NCBI GenBank assembly: GCA_013044075.1
Contig: JABEVG010000038.1
Coordinates: 1 to 64,000, forward strand
Origin: Gallionella sp.
GTDB lineage: Bacteria > Pseudomonadota > Gammaproteobacteria > Burkholderiales > Gallionellaceae
Length of the DNA: 64,000 nucleotides
Direction: 5' to 3'
The first letter of the stretch is position 1. Every line of letters begins with the position of its first letter. Of the stretch, positions 28,022 to 37,214 are shown one piece after another. The notes beneath the pieces were generated by a model, which saw nothing but the letters and a program-made list of their open reading frames with translations, did not search any database and was not told the origin of the DNA. The position numbers were made by a program, and so were the translations under genes.

Positions 28022-29539
28022 TTAGCGCGATAGTTCCCAAACCATTTGCAACAGCAGAATCAGCGCGATCACCATAAGCAAGGTATTGCGGCGTTTCTGC
28101 TGCACCAACAGTTGCTGCATGATGCCGTCGAGTTCGGCACGGGTATTTTTTTCATGCAGACGCTGATGCAACAGACGCGGTATCTGCGGCAACAGCGTGG
28201 CGTAATGGGGTGCTTCTTCGCGCAAGGTTTTGAGCAGTCCGCGCCAGCCGACCTGCTCGCTCATCCAGCGTTCCAGCCAGGGCTTGGCGGTCTTCCACAG
28301 ATCGAGCTCGGGATCAAGTTGCAGCCCCAGACCCTCAATGTTGAGCAATGTCTTTTGCAGCAGCACCAGTTGCGGCTGGATCTCGATGCCGAAACGGCGC
28401 GAGGTCTGGAACAGGCGCAGCAGCACCTTGCCGAACGACACTTCGCGCAACGGTTTGTCGAAGATCGGTTCGCACACCGCGCGTATCGCGGCTTCCAGCT
28501 CATCGACGCGGGTGTCGGCCGGGGCCCAGCCGGACTCGATATGCACTTCGGCGACGCGCTTGTAATCGCGGCGGAAGAAAGCGATGAAGTTCTGCGCGAG
28601 ATAATGTTTGTCGCTATCGGTCAGCGTGCCCATGATGCCGAAGTCCAGCGCGATATAACGGCCATCGCTGGCCACCTGGACATTGCCGGGATGCATGTCG
28701 GCATGAAAAAATCCGTCGCGGAAAACCTGCGTGTAGAAGATCTCCACGCCGTCCGAAGCCAGCTTGGAGATGTTCACGCCCGCGCTGCGCAAACTCTCCA
28801 CCTGATTGACCGGCGTGCCATACATCCTTTCCATCACCATCACTTCCGAGCTGCAAAAGTCCCAATACATCTCGGGAACCAGCAGCAACTTGGATGTGGC
28901 GAAATTGCGCTTGAGCTGGCTGGCGTTGGCGGCTTCGCGGGTCAGGTCCAGCTCGTCGCCGAGGTATTTCTCGAACTCGTTCACCACCAGTTTCGGCTTG
29001 AGACGGCGGCCATCCGCCCACAGTTTTTCCATCAGATCGGCGGCGACTTTCAGCAGCGCGATGTCATGCGCGATGACCTTGGTAATGCCGGGCCGCAAGA
29101 TCTTCACCGCCGCGTGGCGACCATCCGGCAGCACAGCAAAATGCACTTGCGCGACCGACGCGCTGGCAACCGGCAGCTCTTCGAAACTTTGAAAGACCTC
29201 GCCCAAGGGGCGGCGATAGTTGGCTTCCAGGATCGCGATGGCTTGCGCCGAGGGAAACGGCGGCACCTGGTCCTGCAACTTGGCCAGCTCGTCGGCGATG
29301 TCGGCGGGCATCAGGTCGCGCCGCGTGGACAACATCTGTCCGAACTTGACGAAGATCGGCCCCAGGTTTTCCAGTGCCAAGCGCAAGCGCACCGCGCGTG
29401 GCCGTTTGGTGCTGCGGAAAAACAACAGGATGTTGAGCGGCACGCGCAGCCAGCGTACCCGTTCATGCGCGAGCAAGAACTCGTCCAGACCAAAACGCAG
29501 CACGACGAAGATGATTGTGATCAGACGAAAGAGACGCAT
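28022..29539 (-). CDS. ubiB: ubiquinone biosynthesis protein UbiB (ABC1/ADCK kinase-like)
   Basis: Atypical protein-kinase-like ATPase needed for ubiquinone synthesis, membrane-associated. From the ATG at 29539 it is 505 residues. It shows the family KxGQ motif in [14 protein letters not shown], the Ala-rich loop [12 protein letters not shown], and the catalytic and metal motifs DMHPGNV and [10 protein letters not shown]. Two hydrophobic C-terminal segments end in [17 protein letters not shown], the membrane anchor. The longer track ORF adds about 83 residues of basic low-complexity sequence overlapping ubiJ in another frame and is not used. It lies 16 bases after ubiJ. Confidence 0.94.
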   Translation of the reverse strand: MRLFRLITIIFVVLRFGLDEFLLAHERVRWLRVPLNILLFFRSTKRPRAVRLRLALENLGPIFVKFGQMLSTRRDLMPADIADELAKLQDQVPPFPSAQAIAILEANYRRPLGEVFQSFEELPVASASVAQVHFAVLPDGRHAAVKILRPGITKVIAHDIALLKVAADLMEKLWADGRRLKPKLVVNEFEKYLGDELDLTREAANASQLKRNFATSKLLLVPEMYWDFCSSEVMVMERMYGTPVNQVESLRSAGVNISKLASDGVEIFYTQVFRDGFFHADMHPGNVQVASDGRYIALDFGIMGTLTDSDKHYLAQNFIAFFRRDYKRVAEVHIESGWAPADTRVDELEAAIRAVCEPIFDKPLREVSFGKVLLRLFQTSRRFGIEIQPQLVLLQKTLLNIEGLGLQLDPELDLWKTAKPWLERWMSEQVGWRGLLKTLREEAPHYATLLPQIPRLLHQRLHEKNTRAELDGIMQQLLVQQKRRNTLLMVIALILLLQMVWELSR

Positions 29540-29555
29540 GCTTGGTGGGTGGGGT

Positions 29556-30128
29556 CTATTTATCGGAGAGTCGTTTGACGCGCAGTGCCAGCCGCGCCAC
29601 ATCGTCGCGCAAGGTATCGACGGATGCCGAGAACGCCGCGACTTGATCGGGCTTGGCCAACAGGGGGCTTTCCTCGGTCCAGTATTCGGCTGCCGCCTGC
29701 GACAGATGCAGAGCGGAATCGCCGACTTGCCCGTGCGCGTTTTGCATGAATTGCACGACGCGCTCCGCGGCGATGTCGCCGGTGACACGGCTCAAATCTT
29801 CCGCCGCATCCCAGCGCAGATTCCGCGACAAATAAAAAATCTCGGCCAGCAAAGCGGCATCGCCCTGGCTGGCGACTCCCGCATGGGCCTGCTCGTCTTG
29901 CACCAACAAGCGCGGCAACAAGGATGGCGCGATGTTCAGCACCGCATCGGCGGAAGCCTTGCTGTCCGTGGCTTGCAGCGACCCGTCGCTCAACACGATA
30001 TAGGCAAAAGAAAACGGTGCGATATGGAATCGCACCGTCTTTCCGGCGAACCTCAGCAGCCTGGGCCCCGCCCAACTGTTCTGCGCGAGCACATGATTCA
30101 GCGCGGCGGCAGACGGCTGGGCGAGCAT
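29556..30128 (-). CDS. ubiJ: ubiquinone biosynthesis accessory factor UbiJ (SCP2 domain)
   Basis: A 190-residue protein with an N-terminal SCP2 sterol-carrier-like lipid-binding domain (about 10-110: [23 protein letters not shown]). A helical C-terminus (about 150-188) ends in [16 protein letters not shown], a short coiled coil. In E. coli UbiJ binds ubiquinone intermediates and works with the UbiE-I complex. The gene lies directly upstream of ubiB as in most proteobacteria; ubiE, the usual third member, is absent and a Tim44-domain gene occupies its place 2 bases upstream. Confidence 0.9.
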   Translation of the reverse strand: MLAQPSAAALNHVLAQNSWAGPRLLRFAGKTVRFHIAPFSFAYIVLSDGSLQATDSKASADAVLNIAPSLLPRLLVQDEQAHAGVASQGDAALLAEIFYLSRNLRWDAAEDLSRVTGDIAAERVVQFMQNAHGQVGDSALHLSQAAAEYWTEESPLLAKPDQVAAFSASVDTLRDDVARLALRVKRLSDK

Positions 30129-30130
30129 GG

Positions 30131-30985
30131 TTAGTGCAGCACAGTCTGCTGGATGCCCGACAGCAGCCAGACCGCTTTGTCATCGCGCAGGTTTTTCTGC
30201 ACGTGCCATATCTCATCCACCGCTTCCGGCGCGCCGTTGTTCTCGGTCAACGAACCGGTGAAGCGCACGCTGGCAACCGCCCAATCGCCTTCGTTGGCGA
30301 CTTCCAGCAATTCACCGTCGATATGAACGACATCGGTTTTTTGCAGCGTGTTGTCGCGTTCCTGCATCTGCATGGAGATCTCGGCGAACATCTCCGGCGT
30401 GGTGTACTCGCGGATGTCGTTCAAATCCTTGCGGTCATTCGCGGCTTGCAGGCGGATGAAGGAAGTCTTGGCACTACGCAGGAAACTCTCCACCGGAAAA
30501 TCGGCGGGGATGTTCTTGGCTGGTGCTGGCGTGCTGAACGAACTGCCGGTCGCCGACGTTGCCTGAGCGGGAATCGGCTCATTGTAGGCGGCACCCGCTC
30601 CCGCATACTGCATCGCGGCTGGTGCTTGCTTCTTGCGGAAGTAGGAGATGGCGAACATGACCGCCGCGCCGATCACCAGCATCATCAGGATATTGCCCAT
30701 TGCACCGCCGAGTCCGCCCAGACCGCCGCCGGCGAACATCGCACCCAGACCCGCACCGATTGCCAAGCCAGCCAATGGGCCCAGCCATTTATTGCCCGAA
30801 GGAGCGGCGGCTGGCGCGGCGTTCGGTGCCGGTGCGGCCGTTGGGGCTTTGGGCGCGGCTTGCGGAGTCATGGTGCGTTGTTTGCCGATACTGCTACCAC
30901 CGCCGAAACGCTTGGCTTCGGCGGTGGCCGTGAACAAACTTAGACTGGTCAGAGCAATCATCAAGATCATCAGAAAACGTTTCAT
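30131..30985 (-). CDS. Tim44-like domain membrane protein
   Basis: A 284-residue protein with a signal peptide (MKRFLMILMIALTSLSLFTA). An RFGGGSSIG stretch and an Ala/Pro-rich linker (about 40-75) follow, then a Gly-rich hydrophobic segment (about 82-125). The C-terminal Tim44-like domain (about 155-280) includes FLRSAKTSFIRLQAANDRKD and VDEIWHVQKN. Betaproteobacterial members commonly sit beside ubiquinone genes; their role is unknown. The ATG at 30985 has GAGGA upstream and begins the signal peptide, so the earlier track start is rejected. It is 2 bases from ubiJ, strongly suggesting one operon. Confidence 0.88.
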   Translation of the reverse strand: MKRFLMILMIALTSLSLFTATAEAKRFGGGSSIGKQRTMTPQAAPKAPTAAPAPNAAPAAAPSGNKWLGPLAGLAIGAGLGAMFAGGGLGGLGGAMGNILMMLVIGAAVMFAISYFRKKQAPAAMQYAGAGAAYNEPIPAQATSATGSSFSTPAPAKNIPADFPVESFLRSAKTSFIRLQAANDRKDLNDIREYTTPEMFAEISMQMQERDNTLQKTDVVHIDGELLEVANEGDWAVASVRFTGSLTENNGAPEAVDEIWHVQKNLRDDKAVWLLSGIQQTVLH

Positions 30986-31100
30986 ATATTCCTCGTGTGT
31001 GGGTGAAACAAAGCTTGTAAACACCAAGCCCGCCTTAACATGGAGTCATCTCGCAAAATTGCAAGCGCGGGTTGTAGACAAGCAGATCGCCGATAGTTCA

Positions 31101-31475
31101 TTAGGGCTGCGCCGCCCTGATACCTGTCACAAAAAATTCGGTATCGCCAAAACACGTTCCCGGCAAGCCTTTGTGCTGCTCATAAATCAGCGAGACGCGT
31201 GTGCCCACTTGCAGATTGATGCGTTCGGCTACGGCATCGTCGCGCACGGTAAAGTAGAACTTTTCCGGTATCGCGCCGGGCATCGACACCAGAACCAACT
31301 CACCTTCCCAAGTCTTGCACAGCCACCCTTTTTTCGACAGCTTCTGAATGAACCCGGCACGCTCACCTTCTGAATAATTCCAGTGCAGCGCGAGCCAAAG
31401 GTAAAGCGCGAAGATCACCGAGATGGCGACGACGAAAGCCGCGAGATAAATCGCTGCACGTTTGGCGGTGGGCAT
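31101..31475 (-). CDS. conserved hypothetical single-pass membrane protein
   Basis: A 124-residue protein with one membrane helix near the N-terminus (IYLAAFVVAISVIFALYLWL, about 9-28). A periplasmic-looking domain follows containing KKGWLCKTWEGELVL, FYFTVRD and GTRVSLIYEQHKGLPGTCFG, with two cysteines that could pair. I know no function for it. The ATG at 31475 is preferred because GGAG sits 8 bases upstream and the longer track start adds about 67 non-hydrophobic residues. It is upstream of the Tim44-like gene on the same strand with 115 bases between. Confidence 0.75.
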   Translation of the reverse strand: MPTAKRAAIYLAAFVVAISVIFALYLWLALHWNYSEGERAGFIQKLSKKGWLCKTWEGELVLVSMPGAIPEKFYFTVRDDAVAERINLQVGTRVSLIYEQHKGLPGTCFGDTEFFVTGIRAAQP

Positions 31476-31585
31476 ATCCAACTCCGGTTTAATTTCAGGA
31501 ACGTGTTTCTCGAATGGCCGCGGATTATAGCGGATGACCGGTCGCGCGGGTGGCTGCGCATCGACACGCTGATTCTGGGATGCCG

Positions 31586-32236
31586 CTAAAAATCCGGCGC
31601 ACTGATGCACGCCAGCCACTCGCCCCGCTGCGGATGCACAAAGCCCAGTTTGCTGGCGTGCAGCAGCAAGCGGCACGCGCTCGCCGCGTCTCCGTACAAA
31701 GCATCGCCGAGTATGGGATGGCCTCGCGTCGTCAGATGCACGCGCAGTTGATGGGTGCGGCCCGTGACGGGCTCCAGCTCCACGCGGCTGGTGTGCGTGC
31801 CGCTATCGTATGACAACAGGCGATAGCGAGTGAGCGATGGCTTACCCTGCGCCATATCCACTTTTTGTCTGGGACGATTATCCCAGTCGCTGCCCAGGGG
31901 CAGGGCTATCTCGCCCGTCGCGTGTTCCAACTTGCCGGCCACCACCGCGACATAGCGTTTTTCCATGCCACGCTCGCGAAACATTGCGGAGAGTTGTCGC
32001 TGCATCTGCTCGCCGCGCGCGAACAACATCAAACCCGATGTCGCCATGTCCAATCTATGCACGACCAGCGCGTCAGGAAATTCGGCTTGCACCCGGGTCG
32101 CCAAACTGTCCGATTTGTCCGCGCCGCGACCCGGCACCGCCAGCAGCCCAGCCGGTTTGTTCAGTACCAATAGCAGCTCGTCGCGATAGACTAGGTCGAG
32201 ATCGGCACGGCGCGGAGGCAGATAATCGGGAGGCAT
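31586..32236 (-). CDS. RluA-family 23S rRNA/tRNA pseudouridine synthase
   Basis: Isomerises specific uridines in structured RNA. The 216-residue protein has the catalytic aspartate in HRLDMATSGLMLFA (about 62-75), VLNKPAGLLAVPGRG at the start of the domain, and the RTHQLRVHL and GHPILGDALYG motifs. It has no S4 domain and is short, which fits RluA (dual 23S rRNA U746/tRNA U32) more than RluC or RluD. The ATG at 32236 places the domain normally; the track extension to 32332 is not needed. It is divergent from the glycosyltransferase cluster. Confidence 0.88.
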   Translation of the reverse strand: MPPDYLPPRRADLDLVYRDELLLVLNKPAGLLAVPGRGADKSDSLATRVQAEFPDALVVHRLDMATSGLMLFARGEQMQRQLSAMFRERGMEKRYVAVVAGKLEHATGEIALPLGSDWDNRPRQKVDMAQGKPSLTRYRLLSYDSGTHTSRVELEPVTGRTHQLRVHLTTRGHPILGDALYGDAASACRLLLHASKLGFVHPQRGEWLACISAPDF

Positions 32237-32467
32237 GTTGTGCAATTTCTTGTCGCTGGTGTACCGGGCGGCATAGTGTGAACGATAAATCGGCTTCCCG
32301 CCAACGTGTCCGGCAAACTGGCGCGCGCTCAACTGTTGGTTGCTAGGGGCTATGAAATGCCCGATAATTTGCGCGTTTTTCCAAACACACGGTTTGCATC
32401 ATTTTCTCACCAGCGACCTGGCGACTTCTTTGTCCCGCACGGGGATCATCACCAACGACACACAATC

Positions 32468-33694
32468 ATGGATATTAACCACCAGCGCGCAGTTGATCGA
32501 TACGTAGGCGTGCCAGTCTGCTGGCTGCTATCTGGCGTGAATCGCCTCATCAGCAACGATCCGGATGGCGTCGCGCCGAAGAAGATCGTGGTGATCCTGC
32601 TTTCGGAGATGGGCAGTCTCGTGCTGGCACACCCGATGTTCATGCGTTTGAAGCAGCAATATCCAGAAGCGTCCCTCCATGTGCTGATGTTCGCCAAGAA
32701 CCGCGAAGTGCTGGACTTGATGGGGATCGTTCCGCGCGTGAATGTCATCACGCTGGATGACAGCGGCTTCAAGAGCCTGGTCAGAGACAGCATCAAGGCG
32801 ATCTTCACGTTGCGCAGATTGAAGATAGACGCGGCCATCGATTGCGAATTGTTCGCGCGCATCAGCAGCATTTTTTCTTATCTGTCCGGCGCAAGCTATC
32901 GCGTCGGTTTTCATCGCCATACGCAGGAAGGTCTGTATCGCGGCAACTTCATCAACCGCGCGGTGACTTACAACCCGTACCGGCACCTGACCCAGCAGTT
33001 TTTAAGTCTGGCGGCAGCTCTCGATTCCGACACCACGCCCGCCAACAAACTGTTGCCCGAGCCCTATACCGGCAAGACGCCGGTGCTGGAATTCCCCGAC
33101 GAGGAATTGCTGCAAACCACCAAAGATCTGCACAACTTCTTCCCACCCATCAAAGACAAGAAGCTGGTGCTGATCTATCCCAGCGGAGGCATTTTGCCTA
33201 TACGTGCCTGGCCGCTGAAGCACTATTGCCAATTGGCGCAGACATTATTGGACGAAGGCTATGCGGTCGGGGTCATCGGGCTCAAAGGCGATCGTGCGAT
33301 TGCGCAACAAGTGGTCGAGTTCTGCAAGAACCCGGCCTGTGTGAACCTGGCGGGCTATACCAAATCGGTGCGGCATCTACTGGCGGTGTTCCATCGCGCC
33401 TCGCTGCTGGTGACCAATGACGGCGGCCCCGGGCAATTCGCGGCACTCACGCCCAAGTTGCCGACCATCATTTTCTTCGGCCCCGAAACCCCCGCGCTCT
33501 ACAAGTCGCTGGGCGACAATTCCTATTGCTTCTATCGCGGCCTGCCCTGCTCGCCCTGCCTGACCGCATACAACCACAGAAGCTCACCCTGCGATGGCGA
33601 CAACCAATGCCTGAAGCAGATCTCAGCGGAGCAAGTGCTTGCCAAAGCGCGTGAGATGCTGGCGACGAAGCAAGCAGGCGGTGTGGCTGCATGA
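32468..33694 (+). CDS. glycosyltransferase family 9 (heptosyltransferase-like)
   Basis: A 408-residue GT-B enzyme of the ADP-heptose:LPS heptosyltransferase group. It shows KKIVVILLSEMGSLVLAHP near the N-terminus, an EASLHVLMFAKNREVLDL acceptor-side region, and the donor-side TNDGGPGQFAAL and IIFFGPETPALY. A C-terminal Cys-rich tail (GLPCSPCLTAYNHRSSPC) is common in GT9 proteins of this subtype. It probably adds a sugar to LPS core or another envelope glycan; the acceptor is unknown. The start at 32468 gives normal domain spacing, though it has a poor Shine-Dalgarno. It overlaps gtrA by four bases. Confidence 0.88.
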   Translation: MDINHQRAVDRYVGVPVCWLLSGVNRLISNDPDGVAPKKIVVILLSEMGSLVLAHPMFMRLKQQYPEASLHVLMFAKNREVLDLMGIVPRVNVITLDDSGFKSLVRDSIKAIFTLRRLKIDAAIDCELFARISSIFSYLSGASYRVGFHRHTQEGLYRGNFINRAVTYNPYRHLTQQFLSLAAALDSDTTPANKLLPEPYTGKTPVLEFPDEELLQTTKDLHNFFPPIKDKKLVLIYPSGGILPIRAWPLKHYCQLAQTLLDEGYAVGVIGLKGDRAIAQQVVEFCKNPACVNLAGYTKSVRHLLAVFHRASLLVTNDGGPGQFAALTPKLPTIIFFGPETPALYKSLGDNSYCFYRGLPCSPCLTAYNHRSSPCDGDNQCLKQISAEQVLAKAREMLATKQAGGVAA

Positions 33695-34206
33695 GTCTGT
33701 TCGCGCGCCTGTCACAGCAACCTTTGCTGGCCTGGGTATTCAAACGACGCTTCATGAAATTCGGCACGGTAGGCGCGTCCGGCGTGGTGGTCAATCTGGC
33801 CGTGTTGTACGTCTGCCAGGAATTCTTATTCCGTGCCATAGAGTCTGCCAACATGCGCCTGAATGTGTCATTGGCAGTGGCGATCTTCTTTGCCACGGTC
33901 AATAATTTCTATTGGAACCGCGCCTGGACCTGGCGTGACCGCCAGCATCACCCCGACAAACATCTGCTGCTGCACTTCGGCCAGTACGCGCTGGCGGTGT
34001 GGGTCGGCATCGTGTTGCAAGTGATTCTGACTAAACTGCTCGTGCTGCATTTGCATTACCTCATTGCCAACGCCTCCGCCATCGTGCTGGCCAGCGTGTT
34101 CAATTTTCTGGTAAACAACTTCTGGACGTTCCGCCACCACAAACCCGCCGACGAAATGGCCTTGCCCAATATTCCCGAGCTCGACGACGAGGCGGTGAAA
34201 AAATAG
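33691..34206 (+). CDS. GtrA-family membrane protein
   Basis: A 171-residue protein with four predicted membrane helices (about 25-45, 57-75, 88-108, 118-140) and the family-typical FGTVGASGVVVNLAVLYV and FNFLVNNFWTFRHH. GtrA proteins are thought to help move lipid-linked sugars, such as undecaprenyl-phosphate glucose, across the inner membrane. The start overlaps the GT9 stop by four bases (ATGA), and the next gene, a membrane glycosyltransferase that would use such lipid-linked sugars, begins 3 bases after its stop. The C-terminus is acidic. Confidence 0.9.
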   Translation: MSLFARLSQQPLLAWVFKRRFMKFGTVGASGVVVNLAVLYVCQEFLFRAIESANMRLNVSLAVAIFFATVNNFYWNRAWTWRDRQHHPDKHLLLHFGQYALAVWVGIVLQVILTKLLVLHLHYLIANASAIVLASVFNFLVNNFWTFRHHKPADEMALPNIPELDDEAVKK

Positions 34207-34209
34207 ACC

Positions 34210-35934
34210 ATGTCGAACCCGACGCGGCTTTTGCTTTGGTATGTCTGCGCAACCTTGCTTGCGGTCTGCACTTATTTCTACGGTCTGGATAGCCAGTTCA
34301 TCCCGAAGAACGGCGACGAATATCCTTATGAGCACATCACCCGTCTGACCGCTGCCAGCGGGGAGTGGCTGCCATTGCAGTCGCAGCTGGACAACATGCG
34401 CAACACCAAACCACCGCTGCTGTTCTGGCAGGGCATCGCTTCCACCCACGGCGGGCAAAACTGGACCTTGTGGGACTTGCGTTATCCGAGTGTGATCTAC
34501 ACTTTACTGACCGCCGGGCTGCTGTTCCTGCTCGGCTGGAAGCTCACCGCGAAAATCGAGACGGGCTTCATCGCCGCGCTGACGTTTCTCGCCTTCTTCA
34601 CCACCTACCGTTTCGGTCGGCCCTTTCTGACCAACGCACCGGAAGTGTTCTGGCTGTTCCTGCCCTTTTTCGCATTGTTATATTGGCGGCAGGCTTTCCA
34701 ATCACGCTTCATTATTCCGGCACTGCTGGGCATCAGCATCGGTATCGCCTTCCTGTATAAGTCATTCGCGCTTGGGCTGCCCGTCACGCTGGGCCTGTGT
34801 GGCTGGCACCTGCATCAGCGGCAATATCGCGTGCTTGCCTTCATCAAACAGGACGCTCTGAAAGTCTGCATCACGATCAGCGTCGCGGTAGGGATGTTCG
34901 CGCTGTGGTTCGCGCTGGACCCCGATCCGCAAGCGGTGTGGAAGGAGTTCGTGGTCGGCGAGAACGTCGGCAAGTTCGACCCGCACGGCCCGAGTTATCT
35001 CGCAAAATTGCTGTGGGGCGGCTCCAGTGTGTGGAGTTTCACCGCCGCCTTTTTGACCAATGCCGGACTGCTCACTTTCGTCGTCATCGCACTGTTCGTC
35101 GTGGCCTTTCAAAACCGTCGCCAGATGAGCAACGAACACAAATTATTGTGGCTGTGGATCGCGGCTCTGTTCTTCAGCTTCTGTCTGCCCAGCCAACGCT
35201 CGGGACGCTATCTGCTCGCCGCCATGCCCGCCGTCGCCTTGTTGTGCGCGCTAGATTGGCAGCACATCAGCCGCAAAGTTTTTGTTGCGACGCTGGTGTT
35301 GTGCGGCGCGCTGTTGCTCGGCCTGGCCTTGCTGGCGGTACGTTTACAAAGCGGGATCGGCGACGCACATTTGTTCCCGTCCAGTTTCTGGTTGCTGCTG
35401 ACCGGCAGCGGCATGCTGTTGTTGGTGGCCATCGTGTTGCCCGGCTTCACGCGCCCCGCCGTCAACGTGGTGGCCTTGCTGGTGCTGCTGAGTTTCGCGG
35501 CGTTCCTGCGCCCGCTGGATAACAGGCTGGCGAACTACAGCGGCGATGCGCAACGTTACGCGCAAGACAAAACAGTCGCCGTGCCGTGCAATTTCCGCGC
35601 GCACGACGAAGGGCATCGTTTCCTGTTGCCGGGCGCGCATATCGTCGGCTACCAGGAAAGCCAGAATTTGAGCGTGACGCAATTATCCGAACGGTATGAT
35701 TTGTTCGCGGTGCAGCTTCCCTTGCAGTCATCCGTTGCGGACAGTGCCTGCGCCGAATGCAAGATCATCGGCCAGCGTCTGGACATACGCGGACGACAAA
35801 GCGATGAGGAGTTGCGCGACATGTTCTTCCACGGCAGGTTCTTCGAGCATCTGTTCATCCGCGAAGTGTTGATGGCATCGTCGGTCACGCCAAAAGTCGT
35901 GGTCTCGCACACGCTTGCGGAAGTGTGCCGCTGA
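34210..35934 (+). CDS. PMT/ArnT-like dolichyl-phosphate-type glycosyltransferase (GT39/GT83)
   Basis: A 574-residue polytopic membrane protein with about ten to twelve hydrophobic helices. The first periplasmic loop after TM1 carries the acidic GDEYPYEH motif, the usual catalytic site of GT-C transferases. RFGRPFLTNAPEVFWLF and PSQRSGRYLLAAMPAVALL are also family-like. A C-terminal periplasmic domain (about 430-570) contains two close cysteines (SACAEC). Such enzymes transfer a sugar from a polyprenyl-phosphate donor to lipid A or another envelope acceptor. The ATG-region overlap with the next gene (TGATG) implies strict co-translation. Confidence 0.87.
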   Translation: MSNPTRLLLWYVCATLLAVCTYFYGLDSQFIPKNGDEYPYEHITRLTAASGEWLPLQSQLDNMRNTKPPLLFWQGIASTHGGQNWTLWDLRYPSVIYTLLTAGLLFLLGWKLTAKIETGFIAALTFLAFFTTYRFGRPFLTNAPEVFWLFLPFFALLYWRQAFQSRFIIPALLGISIGIAFLYKSFALGLPVTLGLCGWHLHQRQYRVLAFIKQDALKVCITISVAVGMFALWFALDPDPQAVWKEFVVGENVGKFDPHGPSYLAKLLWGGSSVWSFTAAFLTNAGLLTFVVIALFVVAFQNRRQMSNEHKLLWLWIAALFFSFCLPSQRSGRYLLAAMPAVALLCALDWQHISRKVFVATLVLCGALLLGLALLAVRLQSGIGDAHLFPSSFWLLLTGSGMLLLVAIVLPGFTRPAVNVVALLVLLSFAAFLRPLDNRLANYSGDAQRYAQDKTVAVPCNFRAHDEGHRFLLPGAHIVGYQESQNLSVTQLSERYDLFAVQLPLQSSVADSACAECKIIGQRLDIRGRQSDEELRDMFFHGRFFEHLFIREVLMASSVTPKVVVSHTLAEVCR

Positions 35935-37214
35935 TGTCGCGCATCACTGCCCATCGTGTGCTGCCGGTCTTGATCGTATTGGCCTGCGCGACTTCGGCCT
36001 ACAAACTCACCCATCGCCCACCACTTGCCGCATTTCAGATGCCGAGTATCGCCACATCGAACGATGCCATGCGGTTCACCACCGACTTCGTTTCCAAAGC
36101 GGAATACATTTCGACCCATGCCTCCTCGCTCATCGAATTGAACGATGGCCGCGTGCGCGCCTTCTGGTTCGCCGGGAGCCGCGAAGGGGCGCAGGATGTC
36201 GAGATACGCAGCGCGGTGTTCGACGGCAAACAATGGAGCAATGAACGCGGCATCATCGATCGCGAACACACCCAACAGGCCCTGCTGCGCTATGTAAAGA
36301 AGCTCGGCAACCCGGTCGCGGCGCGCGCGCCCGATGGGGCGATATGGTTGTATTACGTGACCGTGTCGCTGGGCGGCTGGGCGGGCAGTTCGCTGACCAC
36401 CATGACTTCGCGCGACGAGGGCGCGACCTGGAGCGCGCCGCGCCGACTCGTCACTTCGCCGTTCATCAACATCAGCACGCTCATCAAAGGCACGCCGTTT
36501 GCCTATAGCGACGGCACGCTAGGCCTGCCGGTCTATCACGAGTTCCTCGGCAAATTCGGCGAGCTGCTGCATTTTTCCCGCAACGGCGACATCCTCGACA
36601 AACAACGCTTGAGCAAAGGTAAAGCGGGCATCCAGCCCGTCATGCTGATTGAGAACCCCAACCTGGCTCTGGTGTTGATGCGCTACACCGGCGCGCCGAC
36701 CATGCGCGTGCTCGCCACACAGACCCGGGATGGCGGGCAAACATGGAGCGCACCGGTCAAGACCGATCTGCCCAATCCCGATGCAGCACTTAGCGGTGTG
36801 GTGTTGAACGATGGCCGCATGCTGGTGGTGGCCAACGATCTGGAGCAGGGCCGGGATGCCTTGTCTTTATTGGTATCCAGCAATCACGGCACAACTTGGA
36901 GCAAGGTCTATAGTCTGGAAGACCAGCGCGGGCAATCGACTCTACCGGACGACTTTCTGCGCAACTCCGCACAGCTTGCGCTCGCCTCCGATGCACACAT
37001 CACCGATGCGAATGCTTATGCGAAGTCCGCGCAGCGCAACCGCTGCGAAGCCGATCATTGCGGCTATGAATTCTCCTATCCGTATCTGATCCAGACCCGC
37101 AACGGCGACTTCCATCTGGTCTACACCTGGAACCGCAGCTTCATCAAACACGTGCAATTCAACCGCGCCTGGCTGGATGCGCGCATGACGGAATCCGATG
37201 CCGCACTACACTGA
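35934..37214 (+). CDS. sialidase-fold protein (BNR/Asp-box, exo-alpha-sialidase-like)
   Basis: A 426-residue secreted or membrane-anchored protein. The N-terminus is hydrophobic (VLPVLIVLACATSAY), acting as signal peptide or anchor. A six-bladed propeller-type domain follows with three clear Asp boxes (SRDEGATWSAP, TRDGGQTWSAP, SSNHGTTWSKV) and an Arg in FWFAGSREG near the start. Two cysteines lie late in the protein (RCEADHCGYEF). True sialidase activity is unproven; members of this family also act on other sugars or only bind. It sits in a glycosyltransferase operon, so a glycan-trimming or glycan-transferring role is a reasonable inference. Start taken at 35934, overlapping the previous stop. 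Confidence 0.85.
   Translation: MSRITAHRVLPVLIVLACATSAYKLTHRPPLAAFQMPSIATSNDAMRFTTDFVSKAEYISTHASSLIELNDGRVRAFWFAGSREGAQDVEIRSAVFDGKQWSNERGIIDREHTQQALLRYVKKLGNPVAARAPDGAIWLYYVTVSLGGWAGSSLTTMTSRDEGATWSAPRRLVTSPFINISTLIKGTPFAYSDGTLGLPVYHEFLGKFGELLHFSRNGDILDKQRLSKGKAGIQPVMLIENPNLALVLMRYTGAPTMRVLATQTRDGGQTWSAPVKTDLPNPDAALSGVVLNDGRMLVVANDLEQGRDALSLLVSSNHGTTWSKVYSLEDQRGQSTLPDDFLRNSAQLALASDAHITDANAYAKSAQRNRCEADHCGYEFSYPYLIQTRNGDFHLVYTWNRSFIKHVQFNRAWLDARMTESDAALH

Noticed and set aside
28046-29578. 510-residue plus-strand ORF opposite ubiB
   Set aside because: Antisense shadow of a well-supported gene; composition typical of a reverse-frame translation.
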